From Acuticoccus kalidii (lineage in GTDB: Bacteria; Pseudomonadota; Alphaproteobacteria; Rhizobiales; Amorphaceae): DNA of 64,000 nucleotides. The position numbers were made by a program, and so were the translations under genes. The notes beneath the pieces are model-generated. The model searched no databases. It was not told the DNA's origin and saw nothing but the letters and a program-made list of their open reading frames with translations. Below are positions 1-9,823 of this stretch, in pieces. How positions within the stretch are numbered: the stretch's first letter is position 1; each line of letters opens with the position of its first letter. The stretch is from NCBI RefSeq assembly GCF_021556395.1, contig NZ_JAKGCS010000025.1, positions 62,001 to 126,000 of the forward strand, read 5' to 3'.

Positions 1-110
1 GGACCCGATCCCGACGCGCCAAACATACAATGGCCCGTGCCTGTCCGGCTGGCTGCCGGCGGACCGGGTAAAAGTCACCGCCGGTTGAGCGGCGTTCGAA
101 GGATTGATTG
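1..110. other. Left edge: unassigned sequence upstream of nuoH
   Basis: One plus-strand frame is open from the window edge to a TGA at 86-88. By synteny it could be the tail of nuoG, which normally precedes nuoH, but the roughly 28 visible residues show no recognisable motif. The other frames contain no convincing gene. A GAAGGA ribosome binding site at 98-103 serves nuoH. Confidence 0.3.
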
Positions 111-1160
111 ATGCCTGAGTTCTGGAGCAACTACGCTGCGCCAACGCTGCTGATCATCTTGCAGAGCTTGGTCCTCCTCGTGGTCCTGCTCGTCATCATC
201 GCCTACATCCTGCTGGCCGACCGCAAGGTCTGGGCCGCGGTGCAGATGCGACGGGGTCCGAACGTGGTCGGACCGTTCGGCTTGTTCCAATCCTTCGCGG
301 ACCTGTTGAAGTTCGTCTTCAAAGAGCCGGTGATCCCGGCGGGCGCGGACCGGACGGTGTTCCTTCTCGCCCCGTTCGTCACCACGCTCCTTGCGATGTC
401 GGCCTGGGCGGTCGTGCCGGTCGCGCCGAACTGGGTGATCGCCGACATCAATGTCGGCATCCTCTACGTGCTCGCGATCTCTTCGCTCGGCGTCTATGGC
501 GTGATCATGGGCGGCTGGGCGTCGAACTCGAAATATCCGTTCCTCGGCGCGCTCCGCTCCAGCGCACAGATGATCTCCTACGAGGTGTCGATCGGCCTCG
601 TGATCATCACGGTGCTTCTGTGCGTCGGCTCGCTGAACCTCCAGGACGTCGTGATCGCCCAGGAGAGCGGCCTTGCGACGATGCTCGGCCTGCCGTGGCT
701 GTCGATCCTCAACTGGTACTGGCTGCCGCTCTTCCCGATGTTCGTGGTGTTCTTCATCTCCGCCCTCGCGGAGACCAACCGGCCGCCCTTCGATCTTCCG
801 GAAGCCGAATCCGAGCTCGTCGCCGGCTTCATGGTCGAATACGGCTCCACCCCCTACATGATGTTCATGCTCGGCGAGTATGTCTCGATCGGGCTGATGT
901 GCGCGCTGACGACGATCCTGTTCCTCGGTGGCTGGCTTCCGCCGCTGGCGATCGCGCCGTTCACTTGGATTCCGGGCGTCATCTGGTTCGCGGTGAAGTG
1001 CCTCGGCGTCTTCTTCATGTTCGCCATGGTGAAGGCGATCGTCCCCCGCTACCGCTATGACCAGCTCATGCGCCTCGGCTGGAAGGTCTTCCTGCCGCTG
1101 TCGCTCGGCGCTGTCGTCGTCGTCGCGCTGGTGCTGAAACTCACGGGTTGGCGCGCCTGA
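111..1160 (+). CDS. nuoH: NADH-quinone oxidoreductase subunit H
   Basis: This is the membrane subunit of respiratory complex I that joins the peripheral arm to the proton-pumping arm and contributes to the quinone site. The 349-residue protein is almost entirely hydrophobic helices, and the family signature [15 protein letters not shown] lies in the C-terminal half. ATG at 111 is chosen over an in-frame TTG one codon upstream because GAAGGA lies 7 bases before it. nuoI follows after a 137-base spacer that is longer than the other gaps in the nuo genes. Length is normal for the family and no key motif is missing. Confidence 0.97.
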   Translation: MPEFWSNYAAPTLLIILQSLVLLVVLLVIIAYILLADRKVWAAVQMRRGPNVVGPFGLFQSFADLLKFVFKEPVIPAGADRTVFLLAPFVTTLLAMSAWAVVPVAPNWVIADINVGILYVLAISSLGVYGVIMGGWASNSKYPFLGALRSSAQMISYEVSIGLVIITVLLCVGSLNLQDVVIAQESGLATMLGLPWLSILNWYWLPLFPMFVVFFISALAETNRPPFDLPEAESELVAGFMVEYGSTPYMMFMLGEYVSIGLMCALTTILFLGGWLPPLAIAPFTWIPGVIWFAVKCLGVFFMFAMVKAIVPRYRYDQLMRLGWKVFLPLSLGAVVVVALVLKLTGWRA

Positions 1161-1297
1161 CCGCGGGTCGCCCCGGCACCGAATTTCGGTCGCGCCCATT
1201 GCGAGCGCGGCCATCGGCGCCATGTAGAATTGTTGTAAAGTCGTGCGGCGCGCCGCACGGCGTGTCTCACGATATGACGCAAGAAAGCTGAACGGAC

Positions 1298-1789
1298 ATG
1301 GCAACCCTCCAAGGCACAGCCCGATCGATCTTCCTGACGGAGTTCGTCTCGGCTTTTTTCCTGGGCATGCGCTACTTCTTCAGCCCGAAGGCGACGATCA
1401 ATTATCCGTACGAGAAGAACCCCATCTCACCGCGCTTCCGCGGCGAGCACGCGCTGCGCCGTTATCCGAACGGTGAAGAGCGCTGCATCGCCTGCAAACT
1501 GTGCGAGGCGGTCTGTCCGGCCCAGGCGATCACCATCGAGGCCGGCCCCCGCCGCAATGACGGCACGCGTCGCACCACGCGCTACGATATCGATATGGTG
1601 AAGTGCATCTATTGCGGCCTGTGCCAGGAGGCCTGCCCGGTGGATGCGATCGTCGAGGGCCCGAATTTCGAATTCGCCACCGAAACCCGCGAGGAGCTCC
1701 TTTACACGAAGGACAAGCTGCTCGCGAACGGCGACCGCTGGGAACGCGAGATCGCCGCGAACATCGCCGCCGATTCCCCCTATCGCTGA
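1298..1789 (+). CDS. nuoI: NADH-quinone oxidoreductase subunit I (two 4Fe-4S clusters)
   Basis: This peripheral-arm subunit of complex I carries the two tetranuclear iron-sulfur clusters (N6a/N6b) that pass electrons toward the quinone. Two ferredoxin-type motifs are visible: Cys63, Cys66, Cys69, Cys73 and Cys103, Cys106, Cys109, Cys113, each set followed by Pro. The protein is 163 residues, as expected for alphaproteobacterial NuoI. The next complex I gene, nuoJ, is not adjacent but lies almost 12 kb downstream, which is unusual. Confidence 0.98.
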   Translation: MATLQGTARSIFLTEFVSAFFLGMRYFFSPKATINYPYEKNPISPRFRGEHALRRYPNGEERCIACKLCEAVCPAQAITIEAGPRRNDGTRRTTRYDIDMVKCIYCGLCQEACPVDAIVEGPNFEFATETREELLYTKDKLLANGDRWEREIAANIAADSPYR

Positions 1790-1908
1790 GCGCCCCGCGC
1801 GCCTCACACGGCAAGGATGCGCGTCGAGACGCGCCTTCGGATGGAACGCGCCCGGTCACCGAGCCGGGGCGGGAGCGCAAAGCTCCACCCGCGTGAAAGG
1901 CGCGTTGC

Positions 1909-2037
1909 ATGTCTGACGAACTCGAAAAGCAGAACAAGAACGCGCGCCGCGCGAAGGGCGCCGCCTTTTTCACGCTCTTGCTGGTCGGCGCGATCGTCGT
2001 CGGGATCCTGATCGTGATCGGCGCCGTGCGGAACTGA
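1909..2037 (+). CDS. 42-residue single-pass membrane peptide
   Basis: A short reading frame begins MSDELEKQNKNARRAKG and continues into one hydrophobic stretch (about residues 18-40, rich in Val, Ile, Leu and Gly) before ending VRN. The acidic then basic head followed by one helix is a coherent small-membrane-protein design with the basic side probably cytoplasmic. AAAGG at 1896-1900 lies 8 bases before the ATG. It sits 119 bases after nuoI on the same strand and may share its transcript. I recognise no family. A role near complex I is only inference from position. Confidence 0.6.
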   Translation: MSDELEKQNKNARRAKGAAFFTLLLVGAIVVGILIVIGAVRN

Positions 2038-2092
2038 AGCGGGCCGGGCGACCGCCCCACCGCTTTCGCCGTCTCGTCCGGCTGCGCCTTGT

Positions 2093-3742
2093 TCAGGCGG
2101 TTTTGTCGGCCTTCGCGGCTTGTTTTTCCTGCATGATCCGCGCGGCGAGCGCCGTCACGGCGACGGTGTCGAGCTTGCCGGTGCCGAGAAGCGGGATCGC
2201 CTCGACCTCGAACACTTGGTGCGGCAGGAAGCGCTCCGACAGCTTGTCCTCCTTCAGCCGCGCATGAAGCTCGGAGGGATCGGGGTCCGGCTCGTCGGTG
2301 AGAAGGACGATAATCTCGCCCTTCCGCCCGTCCGGCAGGGCGGCGGCGGCATGGTGCGATTCGGGCCAGACGGCGCCGGCGAGATTCTCGACCGTCACCA
2401 GAGAGGTCATCTCGCCGCCGATCTTGGCGAAGCGCTTCAGACGGCCGCGGATCGACAGGAAACCGTCCTCGATCACGACGGCATCGCCGGTGTCGTGCCA
2501 GCCGTCACGCGGGCGCGTCAGCGCGCCGTCGGCGCCGAGATAACCCTCCATCACGTTCGGTCCACGCACATAGAGGCGGTAACCGTCATGAAGGCCGACC
2601 ACCGGCTCGAGCAGCGCCTCGATGCCGTGAAGGAGGCGGCCGACCGTTCCGTCGCGGATATCGTCGGGATGGTTGGCGGCGAGCACCGGGCTCGTCTCGG
2701 TGACACCGTAGCCTTCGACGACCGCGAAGCCGAAGCGCGAGCGGACGAGGGTGCGCGTCTCGCTGCGCACGCGCTCCGCGCCGCACACGGCGAAATGGAG
2801 TGAGGAGAGGCTGCCGGCATCGCCGACGCGGGCGTACTGGCGCAGGAAGGTGTCGGTCGCGAGGAGGACGTTGGCCTGCGTCTCAGCGATCCGTTTCGTC
2901 ACCTCCTTCGCGCGCAGCGGGGAGGGGTGGAGCACGAGCCGGCGGCCGGTGATCAGCGGCAGCACCATGCCCGGCCCGAGGCCGTAGCTGTGGAAGATCG
3001 GCAGCGGATTGAAGAACACCTTCACCCGGTCGAGCGGGAGGCCGTGGATCACCTGGTTGATGTTGGCGAGAAGGTTGCGATGCGACAGCATCACCGCCTT
3101 CGGATCGCCCTCGGCGCCGGAGGTGAACACGATGGCCGCTGCCGCGTCGGGATCGGCGCGGGGCAAGAGGTTAAGATGCGGGGCGATGGCGGCGAACGCC
3201 TTGTCGCGCCACGTCACCTTGGGCCGCAACGTTTCGAGCTCGATCACCGGCGCAGCCTCGCCGAGCGCGGCGGCAAGGGGTTCGAGCTTCGCCATCGTGA
3301 TGAAGCGCTCGGCCGTCAGGATCGCGCCGGCATTCGCCACCTCACAGGCGGCGAGCAGCGTCGGACGACCGGCGGTGAAGTTGAGCATTGCCGGAATGCG
3401 ACCGGCCGCGAGCACGGCGAAATAGGCGATGACGGCGGCGATGCTCGAGGGGAGCATGATGGCGATCACGTCGCCTTTGGTCTCGCGTTGGATGACGCGC
3501 GAGAGCGCGGCGACCGATCGGACGAGTTCGGTGTAGGTGAGGATGCGCCCCTCGCCGTCCTCGAGCGCGATGGTGCGCCCACCATAGAGCCGCGGTGCGG
3601 CAAGCAGCGCGGTGAGGACAGAGCGATCGCTTTCGCTGGCGATTTGACGGCTGGTCGGGCCATCCTCACGGGCGGGAACGTAGATCGTCCCTTCGGCCGC
3701 CCAGTCGGGGATCGCGGTGGCGGCGCCGTCTCGATCGCTCAC
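2093..3742 (-). CDS. AMP-dependent acyl-CoA/acyl-ACP ligase, Aas C-terminal type
   Basis: This is an ANL-superfamily adenylating enzyme that activates a carboxylic acid, probably a fatty acid, with ATP. The phosphate-binding loop is TSGAEGDPKAV (residues 207-217), a variant of the usual TSGTTGxPKG. DTGD, GRLKRFAKIGGEM and a C-terminal lysine region (LLGTGKLD) follow in order. The RFAKIGGEM and LLGTGK segments resemble the acyl-ACP synthetase half of Aas (2-acylglycerophosphoethanolamine acyltransferase/acyl-ACP ligase), but the acyltransferase half is absent. The start is GTG at 3742, since the frame closes just upstream. It lies opposite to and between the two parts of the nuo genes. Substrate is not determinable here. 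Confidence 0.85.
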   Translation of the reverse strand: MSDRDGAATAIPDWAAEGTIYVPAREDGPTSRQIASESDRSVLTALLAAPRLYGGRTIALEDGEGRILTYTELVRSVAALSRVIQRETKGDVIAIMLPSSIAAVIAYFAVLAAGRIPAMLNFTAGRPTLLAACEVANAGAILTAERFITMAKLEPLAAALGEAAPVIELETLRPKVTWRDKAFAAIAPHLNLLPRADPDAAAAIVFTSGAEGDPKAVMLSHRNLLANINQVIHGLPLDRVKVFFNPLPIFHSYGLGPGMVLPLITGRRLVLHPSPLRAKEVTKRIAETQANVLLATDTFLRQYARVGDAGSLSSLHFAVCGAERVRSETRTLVRSRFGFAVVEGYGVTETSPVLAANHPDDIRDGTVGRLLHGIEALLEPVVGLHDGYRLYVRGPNVMEGYLGADGALTRPRDGWHDTGDAVVIEDGFLSIRGRLKRFAKIGGEMTSLVTVENLAGAVWPESHHAAAALPDGRKGEIIVLLTDEPDPDPSELHARLKEDKLSERFLPHQVFEVEAIPLLGTGKLDTVAVTALAARIMQEKQAAKADKTA

Positions 3743-4130
3743 AACGGACCCATGATGTCGTCCCTGCCGGCGGGATGGGTGACGATGCGTGCGGTCATAA
3801 TCGGCTCGTAACTCAGTATATCACCCCTCGGGTGCCGGGGGCGATTCGGATCATCGATGAAATTGTCATATGTGTACTGCACTCCCTTTGAACGTCGCGC
3901 AATCATATGACTTTATTTTGGCAACCCCACGATAGTGTGGCGGGCATCGGCCGTGGGTGTGGCCATGCACCGCTGGGTGAAAAATGGAGCACTCGCGCGT
4001 CCTTCCAAGCGGCTCGGTCGCCAAAGATGTGTGCGCAACGTTCCGAACGGCGCTTCATGTGATGTAAAGAGCCGGTACGCGATCGCGTGCGCTCGACGGG
4101 CGCGTGCGATGCGGCCCATATGGACGGATC
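3743..4130. other. Divergent intergenic region, 388 bases
   Basis: This separates the acyl ligase (minus) from the methyltransferase (plus), so it should carry both promoters. A locally AT-rich patch at about 3855-3925 contains two CATATG hexamers and is the most promoter-like part. I see no convincing gene or hairpin terminator. Confidence 0.5.
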
Positions 4131-4733
4131 ATGAAGACGAAGAATATCGACGCCTATGCCGAGCTGCACCGGCAACGGACCTATGGCAACACCGCGGTGC
4201 GGATGCGCCGGTTCGTCGAGCCTTGGGTGCAGATCGACGCGCCCGAGACGCTGATCGACTATGGCGCGGGACAGGGCCGGTTCGGCGAGATTCTGACGGC
4301 GCCGTCGCTCAAGGTGCGCGACAGCTACGACCCGGCGATCCCGGAAATCGCGACGTTGAAGCGCAACGCCTATGACTTCGCGATCTGCATCGACGTGATG
4401 GAGCATCTGGAGCCGGATGAGGTGGAGGGTGTCCTCGCCCATGTGGCGAGCCTCACCCGGCGCGCGGTCTTCATCATCGACACGCAGCCCGCCCGCGCGA
4501 TCCTGCCGGACGGCCGCAACGCCCACACGATGCTGCAACCGGGCTCGGCGTGGGGCAAGATGCTGAAAGCGGCATTCGGCGAGGCAGTCGCGATCCCGGT
4601 GTTCCGAAAGGGACGCTGCGCCTTCAAAACTTATCGCTCCTCGCCCGCCGAATGGGCGGCCTATTGGTCGAAATTCCTGCCCGCCGAGGCGCGTTATCAG
4701 GCCTGGCGCTGGAAAGGCGGCCGGTACGACTGA
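4131..4733 (+). CDS. Class I SAM-dependent methyltransferase
   Basis: A 200-residue protein with a Rossmann methyltransferase core. Motif I is LIDYGAGQGRFGE in the first third, and ICIDVMEHLEPDEVEGVL corresponds to the motif IV region where the acceptor usually sits. It resembles small standalone methyltransferases found in glycan loci. ATG at 4131 is preferred over a GTG nine codons upstream because GGACGGA at 4122-4128 is placed as a ribosome binding site. It faces the ELM1-family gene, whose stop lies 7 bases away, so the two converge. The substrate is unknown, but the neighbouring glycosyltransferase suggests a sugar or glycolipid. Confidence 0.75.
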   Translation: MKTKNIDAYAELHRQRTYGNTAVRMRRFVEPWVQIDAPETLIDYGAGQGRFGEILTAPSLKVRDSYDPAIPEIATLKRNAYDFAICIDVMEHLEPDEVEGVLAHVASLTRRAVFIIDTQPARAILPDGRNAHTMLQPGSAWGKMLKAAFGEAVAIPVFRKGRCAFKTYRSSPAEWAAYWSKFLPAEARYQAWRWKGGRYD

Positions 4734-4740
4734 GGGCGGC

Positions 4741-5781
4741 TTAGAGACCGCGCTCGGCGAGGAGGCGGCTCAGCGCCTCCGGCTGTGAGACGCGCGGCGG
4801 ACACGGCGTTGCGATCAGGACATCGTGATCGAGCGCGGCAAAATCCGTAGCGGCGACGAGCCGGCGCGAAATCAGCGTGTCGATCTCCAGCCGGTCGCGC
4901 GCCGGGCCTACATAATTTTCCGCCCGGATGACGAGGGTCGGCCGCGCGGCTGAGATCGATTCCGTCACCATGGACAGGCTGTCGGCCGTCACCATGACGA
5001 GATCGGCGGCATAGGCGTCGGCATTCGACGCGACACCGCCGGCGGCGAAGCGGTGGGCCGTGAGGCGGGGGCCGAGCGGGGCGAGGGCGTCGAGAAAGGC
5101 GTCGAACAGGCCGGTCGCGGTGCGGCGCGAATCATAGACGTCGAGCGTCCAGTCGGTCTCGCGCTCGAGGATGGCGCGCAACGAGGCGGCAAGGCGCGTC
5201 ATGTCGCTGTGCGTATAGGCGTAATGCTTGCTCTCGCCGCCGAAAAGGAGGGCGAGCGTGCGTGGCCCGGTTTCCTTCAACGGGCGAGGGGCAGGCAGCG
5301 CCGTCGCGTCGATATTGGAGGGGCGGGGCGCTTCGAGGACGGCCGCCGAGCCGGAGGGGATCGGGCTGACGATCACGTGGAATCCGCGCACCGGCCATTT
5401 CGGAAAGCCGCAATAAATGTTTTTCGCCCGATAGCGCCGGGCAATGGCGATGTTCGCCGCTGCCGTTGCCGGCCCGGTCGACACGACGATGTCGGCGTGT
5501 TCCGGGAAGGCGTCGACCGCGCTCTCGCGCCAAGCGGTCGCAACCCGCTCCGGCGCGAGGGCCACGCGGTCGGCGATCCAGCGGTCCGGCGGCATCAAGG
5601 CGGCGCTGAAGCGGGCGATGCGGCGCGAGCGCGGGCGGATCTCGCGGATCCCGAGCCAGCTCGGCCGCACATCGTGATGTCGGGCGAGGGCGGCGACGAC
5701 GCCGTCGGACGACCGGTCGTGCCCGGCGACCCCGTCGGTGAGGACGAGGACGTCGATCAACGCCAGTGCTCGCGGATCCAT
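4741..5781 (-). CDS. Mitochondrial fission ELM1 family protein (DUF1022)
   Basis: A 346-residue protein starting near VLVLTDGVAGHDRSSDGVV and containing VSTGPATAAANIAIARRY, KNIYCGFPKWP, LLFGGESKHY and VTADSLSMVTESISA. The last segment resembles the nucleotide-sugar binding end of GT-B glycosyltransferases. The family is named after the plant ELM1 protein, but bacterial members are probably glycan-related. ATG at 5781 gives a 25-base overlap with the upstream glycosyltransferase gene; an ATG at 5835 is also in frame but would overlap by 79. The overlap makes co-translation with the glycosyltransferase likely. The enzymatic role is inferred. Confidence 0.8.
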   Translation of the reverse strand: MDPRALALIDVLVLTDGVAGHDRSSDGVVAALARHHDVRPSWLGIREIRPRSRRIARFSAALMPPDRWIADRVALAPERVATAWRESAVDAFPEHADIVVSTGPATAAANIAIARRYRAKNIYCGFPKWPVRGFHVIVSPIPSGSAAVLEAPRPSNIDATALPAPRPLKETGPRTLALLFGGESKHYAYTHSDMTRLAASLRAILERETDWTLDVYDSRRTATGLFDAFLDALAPLGPRLTAHRFAAGGVASNADAYAADLVMVTADSLSMVTESISAARPTLVIRAENYVGPARDRLEIDTLISRRLVAATDFAALDHDVLIATPCPPRVSQPEALSRLLAERGL

Positions 5782-6500
5782 GGTGTCGGTTTCACGTGCT
5801 TGCGGATCCGCTTCACCCAACTCTTTTCCGGCCACACCCCGTCGCGCGCATGGTCGGGATTGGGAAAGCCGGTGAAGCAGATGACCTTGGCGTCATCCGG
5901 CAACGGCGCGGTCTTCACATAATTGAGCGGGAAGGGGGGGAGGAGCGTGTGCTTGAAGGAGACGCACCAGGGCTTCGGCCAGAACGTGCGGGAGGCGATC
6001 GTCCGCGATTGGAAGGTCTGGCTGTTGGGATGGGCGCGCACCGTCCCCGCGGGATCGGCCATCAGCGTGTCGTAGACTTCGGTGTGGGCGCCGACGGTGA
6101 GGCGGAAGACGCTCGTGTTGCCGATGCCGCTGCCCATCTGCGTCCAATTCTCGATGACGCAATAGGTCGCGTCGGGCGCGAAGTCGAAAAAGTCGTCGAT
6201 CCCGCCGGTGATCACGACATCGAGATCGAGGAACAGAACGTTTCCGGTCACGTCACCGAGGCTCGCCTGGGTCAGCGCGATCTTGCGCCAGGCTTTCCAG
6301 CGGTGGGATTCGGGAAGGTCGATCGCGGGAAGCGGTTTCGGCTCGATGCCGGGATCGAGCCCGTCGGCATCGTCGGTAAAGCAGACGAAGCGGAGCGGGC
6401 GATCGGTATGGCGGCGCACCATGCTGTGAAGGGTGTTGGCATAGTCCGTCCCGTAGGCGGTGCCCCACTTCATGCAGATGACGGTTTGTGTGTCGGTCAT
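5757..6500 (-). CDS. Putative glycosyltransferase (GT-A like, DxD motif)
   Basis: A 247-residue protein opening with TQTVICMKWGTAYGTDYANTL, then LRFVCFTDDADGLD and FLDLDVVITGGIDDFF. DLD in that last segment is the metal and nucleotide-sugar binding DxD motif. ENWTQMGSGIGNTSVFRL and HPNSQTFQSRTIASRTFWP fit the acceptor side. The layout resembles GT8/GT32-like sugar transferases. It is the first gene of a two-gene minus-strand unit with the ELM1-family gene. No signal peptide or membrane helix is seen, so it probably acts in the cytoplasm on a lipid or glycan acceptor. Confidence 0.75.
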   Translation of the reverse strand: MTDTQTVICMKWGTAYGTDYANTLHSMVRRHTDRPLRFVCFTDDADGLDPGIEPKPLPAIDLPESHRWKAWRKIALTQASLGDVTGNVLFLDLDVVITGGIDDFFDFAPDATYCVIENWTQMGSGIGNTSVFRLTVGAHTEVYDTLMADPAGTVRAHPNSQTFQSRTIASRTFWPKPWCVSFKHTLLPPFPLNYVKTAPLPDDAKVICFTGFPNPDHARDGVWPEKSWVKRIRKHVKPTPWIREHWR

Positions 6501-6654
6501 GTCCGATCCGGGTGGGGTTGACGGGAACTTGCCACAACACCCACCGAGATTGGACAGGAATTATCGGCAACCCAGGAGCGCCCGCACCGCCTTATCGGCA
6601 CGCACGGACGCGCGGGCTCCATGGTCTAACCAAACACTATGCCAGTGGCAAAGC

Positions 6655-6999
6655 TCACTGATGTGAGCGTGCTGCCATATCTCGCAACATCAACAACGCC
6701 GCACCCTTCCGCTCCTGCGAGAGTGACGCGTAGAGCGACAGGCACTCCGTCGCCTCGGGGCCCATGTCCACGCCGTCGACGAGGTAGGTGACGGTCGTGT
6801 TGAGAACCTTGGCCAGCTTCTGGAGGTTGTCGATCCTCGGCGTTGCACCCTTTTGTTCTAGGATTTGGGTGAGATAGGCAGGATTAAGGCCTGCCTCGCT
6901 GCAAACTTGCGCGCGGGTTTTGCCGCTTTTTACAAGGCACCCACGCAGGCGCGATCGCCATTCAATCATGCTGTGCGAACACCACGGTTGCTGTTCCAT
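6655..6999 (-). CDS. XRE-family helix-turn-helix transcriptional regulator
   Basis: A small DNA-binding protein with a lambda-repressor-like HTH: SGKTRAQVCSEAGLNPAYLTQI covers helices 2-3, followed by RIDNLQKLAKVLNTTVTYLVDG, the typical helix 4-5 segment. A roughly 35-residue tail follows. The frame is open to 7059, but a promoter-like pair and an inverted repeat at 7026-7075 overlap that extension, so translation more likely starts at ATG 6999 (MEQQPW) or ATG 6969 (MIEWRSRL). The inverted repeat around its own promoter suggests autoregulation. The target beyond itself is unknown. Confidence 0.75.
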   Translation of the reverse strand: MEQQPWCSHSMIEWRSRLRGCLVKSGKTRAQVCSEAGLNPAYLTQILEQKGATPRIDNLQKLAKVLNTTVTYLVDGVDMGPEATECLSLYASLSQERKGAALLMLRDMAARSHQ

Positions 7000-7025
7000 G
7001 CCTCGGCCGCCCAGTTGACTTACCG

Positions 7026-7075
7026 CCAAACGGGGGGCCGATCCAAAGTATCGTTCCACCGTTTGGTCAGATCAA
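7026..7075 (-). promoter_or_regulatory. Probable promoter and operator of the XRE regulator
   Basis: A perfect 8-base inverted repeat, CCAAACGG at 7026-7033 and CCGTTTGG at 7059-7066, flanks a minus-strand promoter-like pair. On the minus strand the pair reads TTGATC (7075-7070), 17 bases, GATACT (7052-7047). The overlap of repeat and promoter is the arrangement expected for an autorepressor. Confidence 0.5.
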
Positions 7076-7459
7076 AATAGTTCAATCTTACAACCAGCGC
7101 TAGACCTAAAGCGCTACAGACACACAGTTTATGGCAAGACAATGACCGCCCCCCTCGCGCGGGGAGAACGATCTACCATGCGAAAAGTCTACCAAAATCG
7201 GCTTGGTTTTACGGCGGGCCCTTGCATGCGATCGCCCCGCGCGCGCCCGAGTGTGGCATTGTGGGGGTACAATCGAATTGCAATCTAAAAGGGACGAAAG
7301 AGCGTTCCGCAATTGAGTGCGGTGAGCAATTTCACGGTGGGGCGTTGCGTGAAATCGGCGCGCGGCGCGGGCAATTTCGGGGGCGAGACGCGGGCCCCGT
7401 TCGCGGGCGCGGGCCGATCCCACTCAGTCCTTGCACATTCAAGCCAGAGCGGGAATGAG
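7076..7459. other. Intergenic region between XRE promoter and transporter gene
   Basis: About 380 bases without a supported gene. It contains a pair of AGCGCT hexamers at 7096-7101 and 7110-7115, and a 36-codon plus-strand frame (7178-7288) that I do not trust. The transporter promoter should lie here; I cannot pick one confidently. Confidence 0.4.
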
Positions 7460-8422
7460 ATGCGTCCCATGGGCTTGTTTGCATTCATCAGTCGTAACGG
7501 GACGCGGATCATCGCTCTTTCGGCAATTGTGGGAATTTTGTTTCCCACCTTCGCCGGGACGGTCCGACCCTATCTCGGCTACTGCGTCATGGTGATGTTG
7601 TGCGTCTCGCTCTTGCGGGTCGACCTCACCGCCTTCGTCGGGCGGATGCGCCGGCCGCAATCGGCGGCGGTCGCGGCGTTATGGACCTCGGTCGTCTTTC
7701 CTCTGATCGTCCTGTCGCTCGCGCTCGCCTGGGGGCCACCGGCATCGCACCCGCTGGTGCTCGCGGTCCTCTTTCTCTTTGCCGCGCCGTCGCCGATCGT
7801 CTCGGCGCCGGCCTTCGCGATGCTGATGGGGCTCGACGGCGCGCTCGTCCTCGCGGTGACGCTGATCAGCACGATCGCGATCCCGATTTCCGCGCCGGTG
7901 ATCGCCTCGCTCTTCGTCGCTGATCAACTTCCGATCAGCGCGCTCGATCTCGCGGTGCGGCTCGCCGTCATTCTCGGCGCGGCTTCGCTCGCCGCCTTCG
8001 TCCTCAGGCGGTTCTTCGGCGCCCGGCGCATCGCCGCCGGCAAGACGGTGTTCGACACGATCAGCGTCGCGATCGCGATGATCTTCGCCCTCGGCGCGAT
8101 GGACGGGGTGAGCGAAGCCTTTTTCGCCGCGCCGGTCTTCACCGTTCTCGCCGGTCTCGGCGCGCTCGGCTTTGCGCTCGTGCAGACCGGCATTGCGTAT
8201 GCGCTTTTTCGGCCCTTTGTGGGTGCGGACGCGATCGCGATCGCGTATGCCGCGGGCAACCGCAATTCGGGTCTGATGGTCGCCGCCTTGGGGACGATGC
8301 AGATCGACGATACGGTCTGGCTGTTCTTCGCGTTGGGACAGCTTCCGATTTTCCTGTTTCCACTGTTGCTGCAGCCGCTCGGACAGCGGCTCGCCGCCGG
8401 GCCGCGCGAAGCCCCGGCTTGA
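7460..8422 (+). CDS. Bile acid:sodium symporter (BASS) family-like transporter
   Basis: A roughly 320-residue polytopic membrane protein with about nine or ten hydrophobic segments. The segment IAYAAGNRNSGLMVAALG in the C-terminal half resembles the conserved substrate/sodium region of BASS and related Na+-dependent transporters. The frame is open upstream to 7313, but that part is low-complexity and non-hydrophobic, so ATG at 7460 (MRPMGLFAF) is chosen. purB follows 10 bases after the stop, which suggests a shared transcript. Substrate is unknown; related proteins carry bile acids, pantothenate, pyruvate or other organic anions. Confidence 0.7.
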   Translation: MRPMGLFAFISRNGTRIIALSAIVGILFPTFAGTVRPYLGYCVMVMLCVSLLRVDLTAFVGRMRRPQSAAVAALWTSVVFPLIVLSLALAWGPPASHPLVLAVLFLFAAPSPIVSAPAFAMLMGLDGALVLAVTLISTIAIPISAPVIASLFVADQLPISALDLAVRLAVILGAASLAAFVLRRFFGARRIAAGKTVFDTISVAIAMIFALGAMDGVSEAFFAAPVFTVLAGLGALGFALVQTGIAYALFRPFVGADAIAIAYAAGNRNSGLMVAALGTMQIDDTVWLFFALGQLPIFLFPLLLQPLGQRLAAGPREAPA

Positions 8423-8432
8423 GGAGCGAACC

Positions 8433-9737
<1,305 letters not shown>

Positions 9738-9760
9738 TCGTCGGTTCGGCACGAGACAAC

Positions 9761-9788
9761 GCGCGCGATTTCCCGCATGATCGCGCGC
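9761..9788 (+). terminator. Hairpin after purB, possible terminator
   Basis: A 9-base stem (GCGCGCGAT at 9761-9769, complement at 9780-9788) with a 10-base loop begins 24 bases after the purB stop. It has no T-run, so its role as a terminator is only plausible. Confidence 0.35.
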
Positions 9789-9823
9789 GGCTCGGCCGTG
9801 AGAGACGATGGAGGAGGCACGCC

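Noticed and set aside
75..1304. Minus-strand frame opposite nuoH
   Set aside because: It is a charged low-complexity antisense frame to a well-conserved membrane gene.
7178..7288. 36-codon plus-strand frame upstream of the BASS-like gene
   Set aside because: GGGGAGA precedes it, but the spacing is long, the composition is not protein-like and no motif or continuation is seen.
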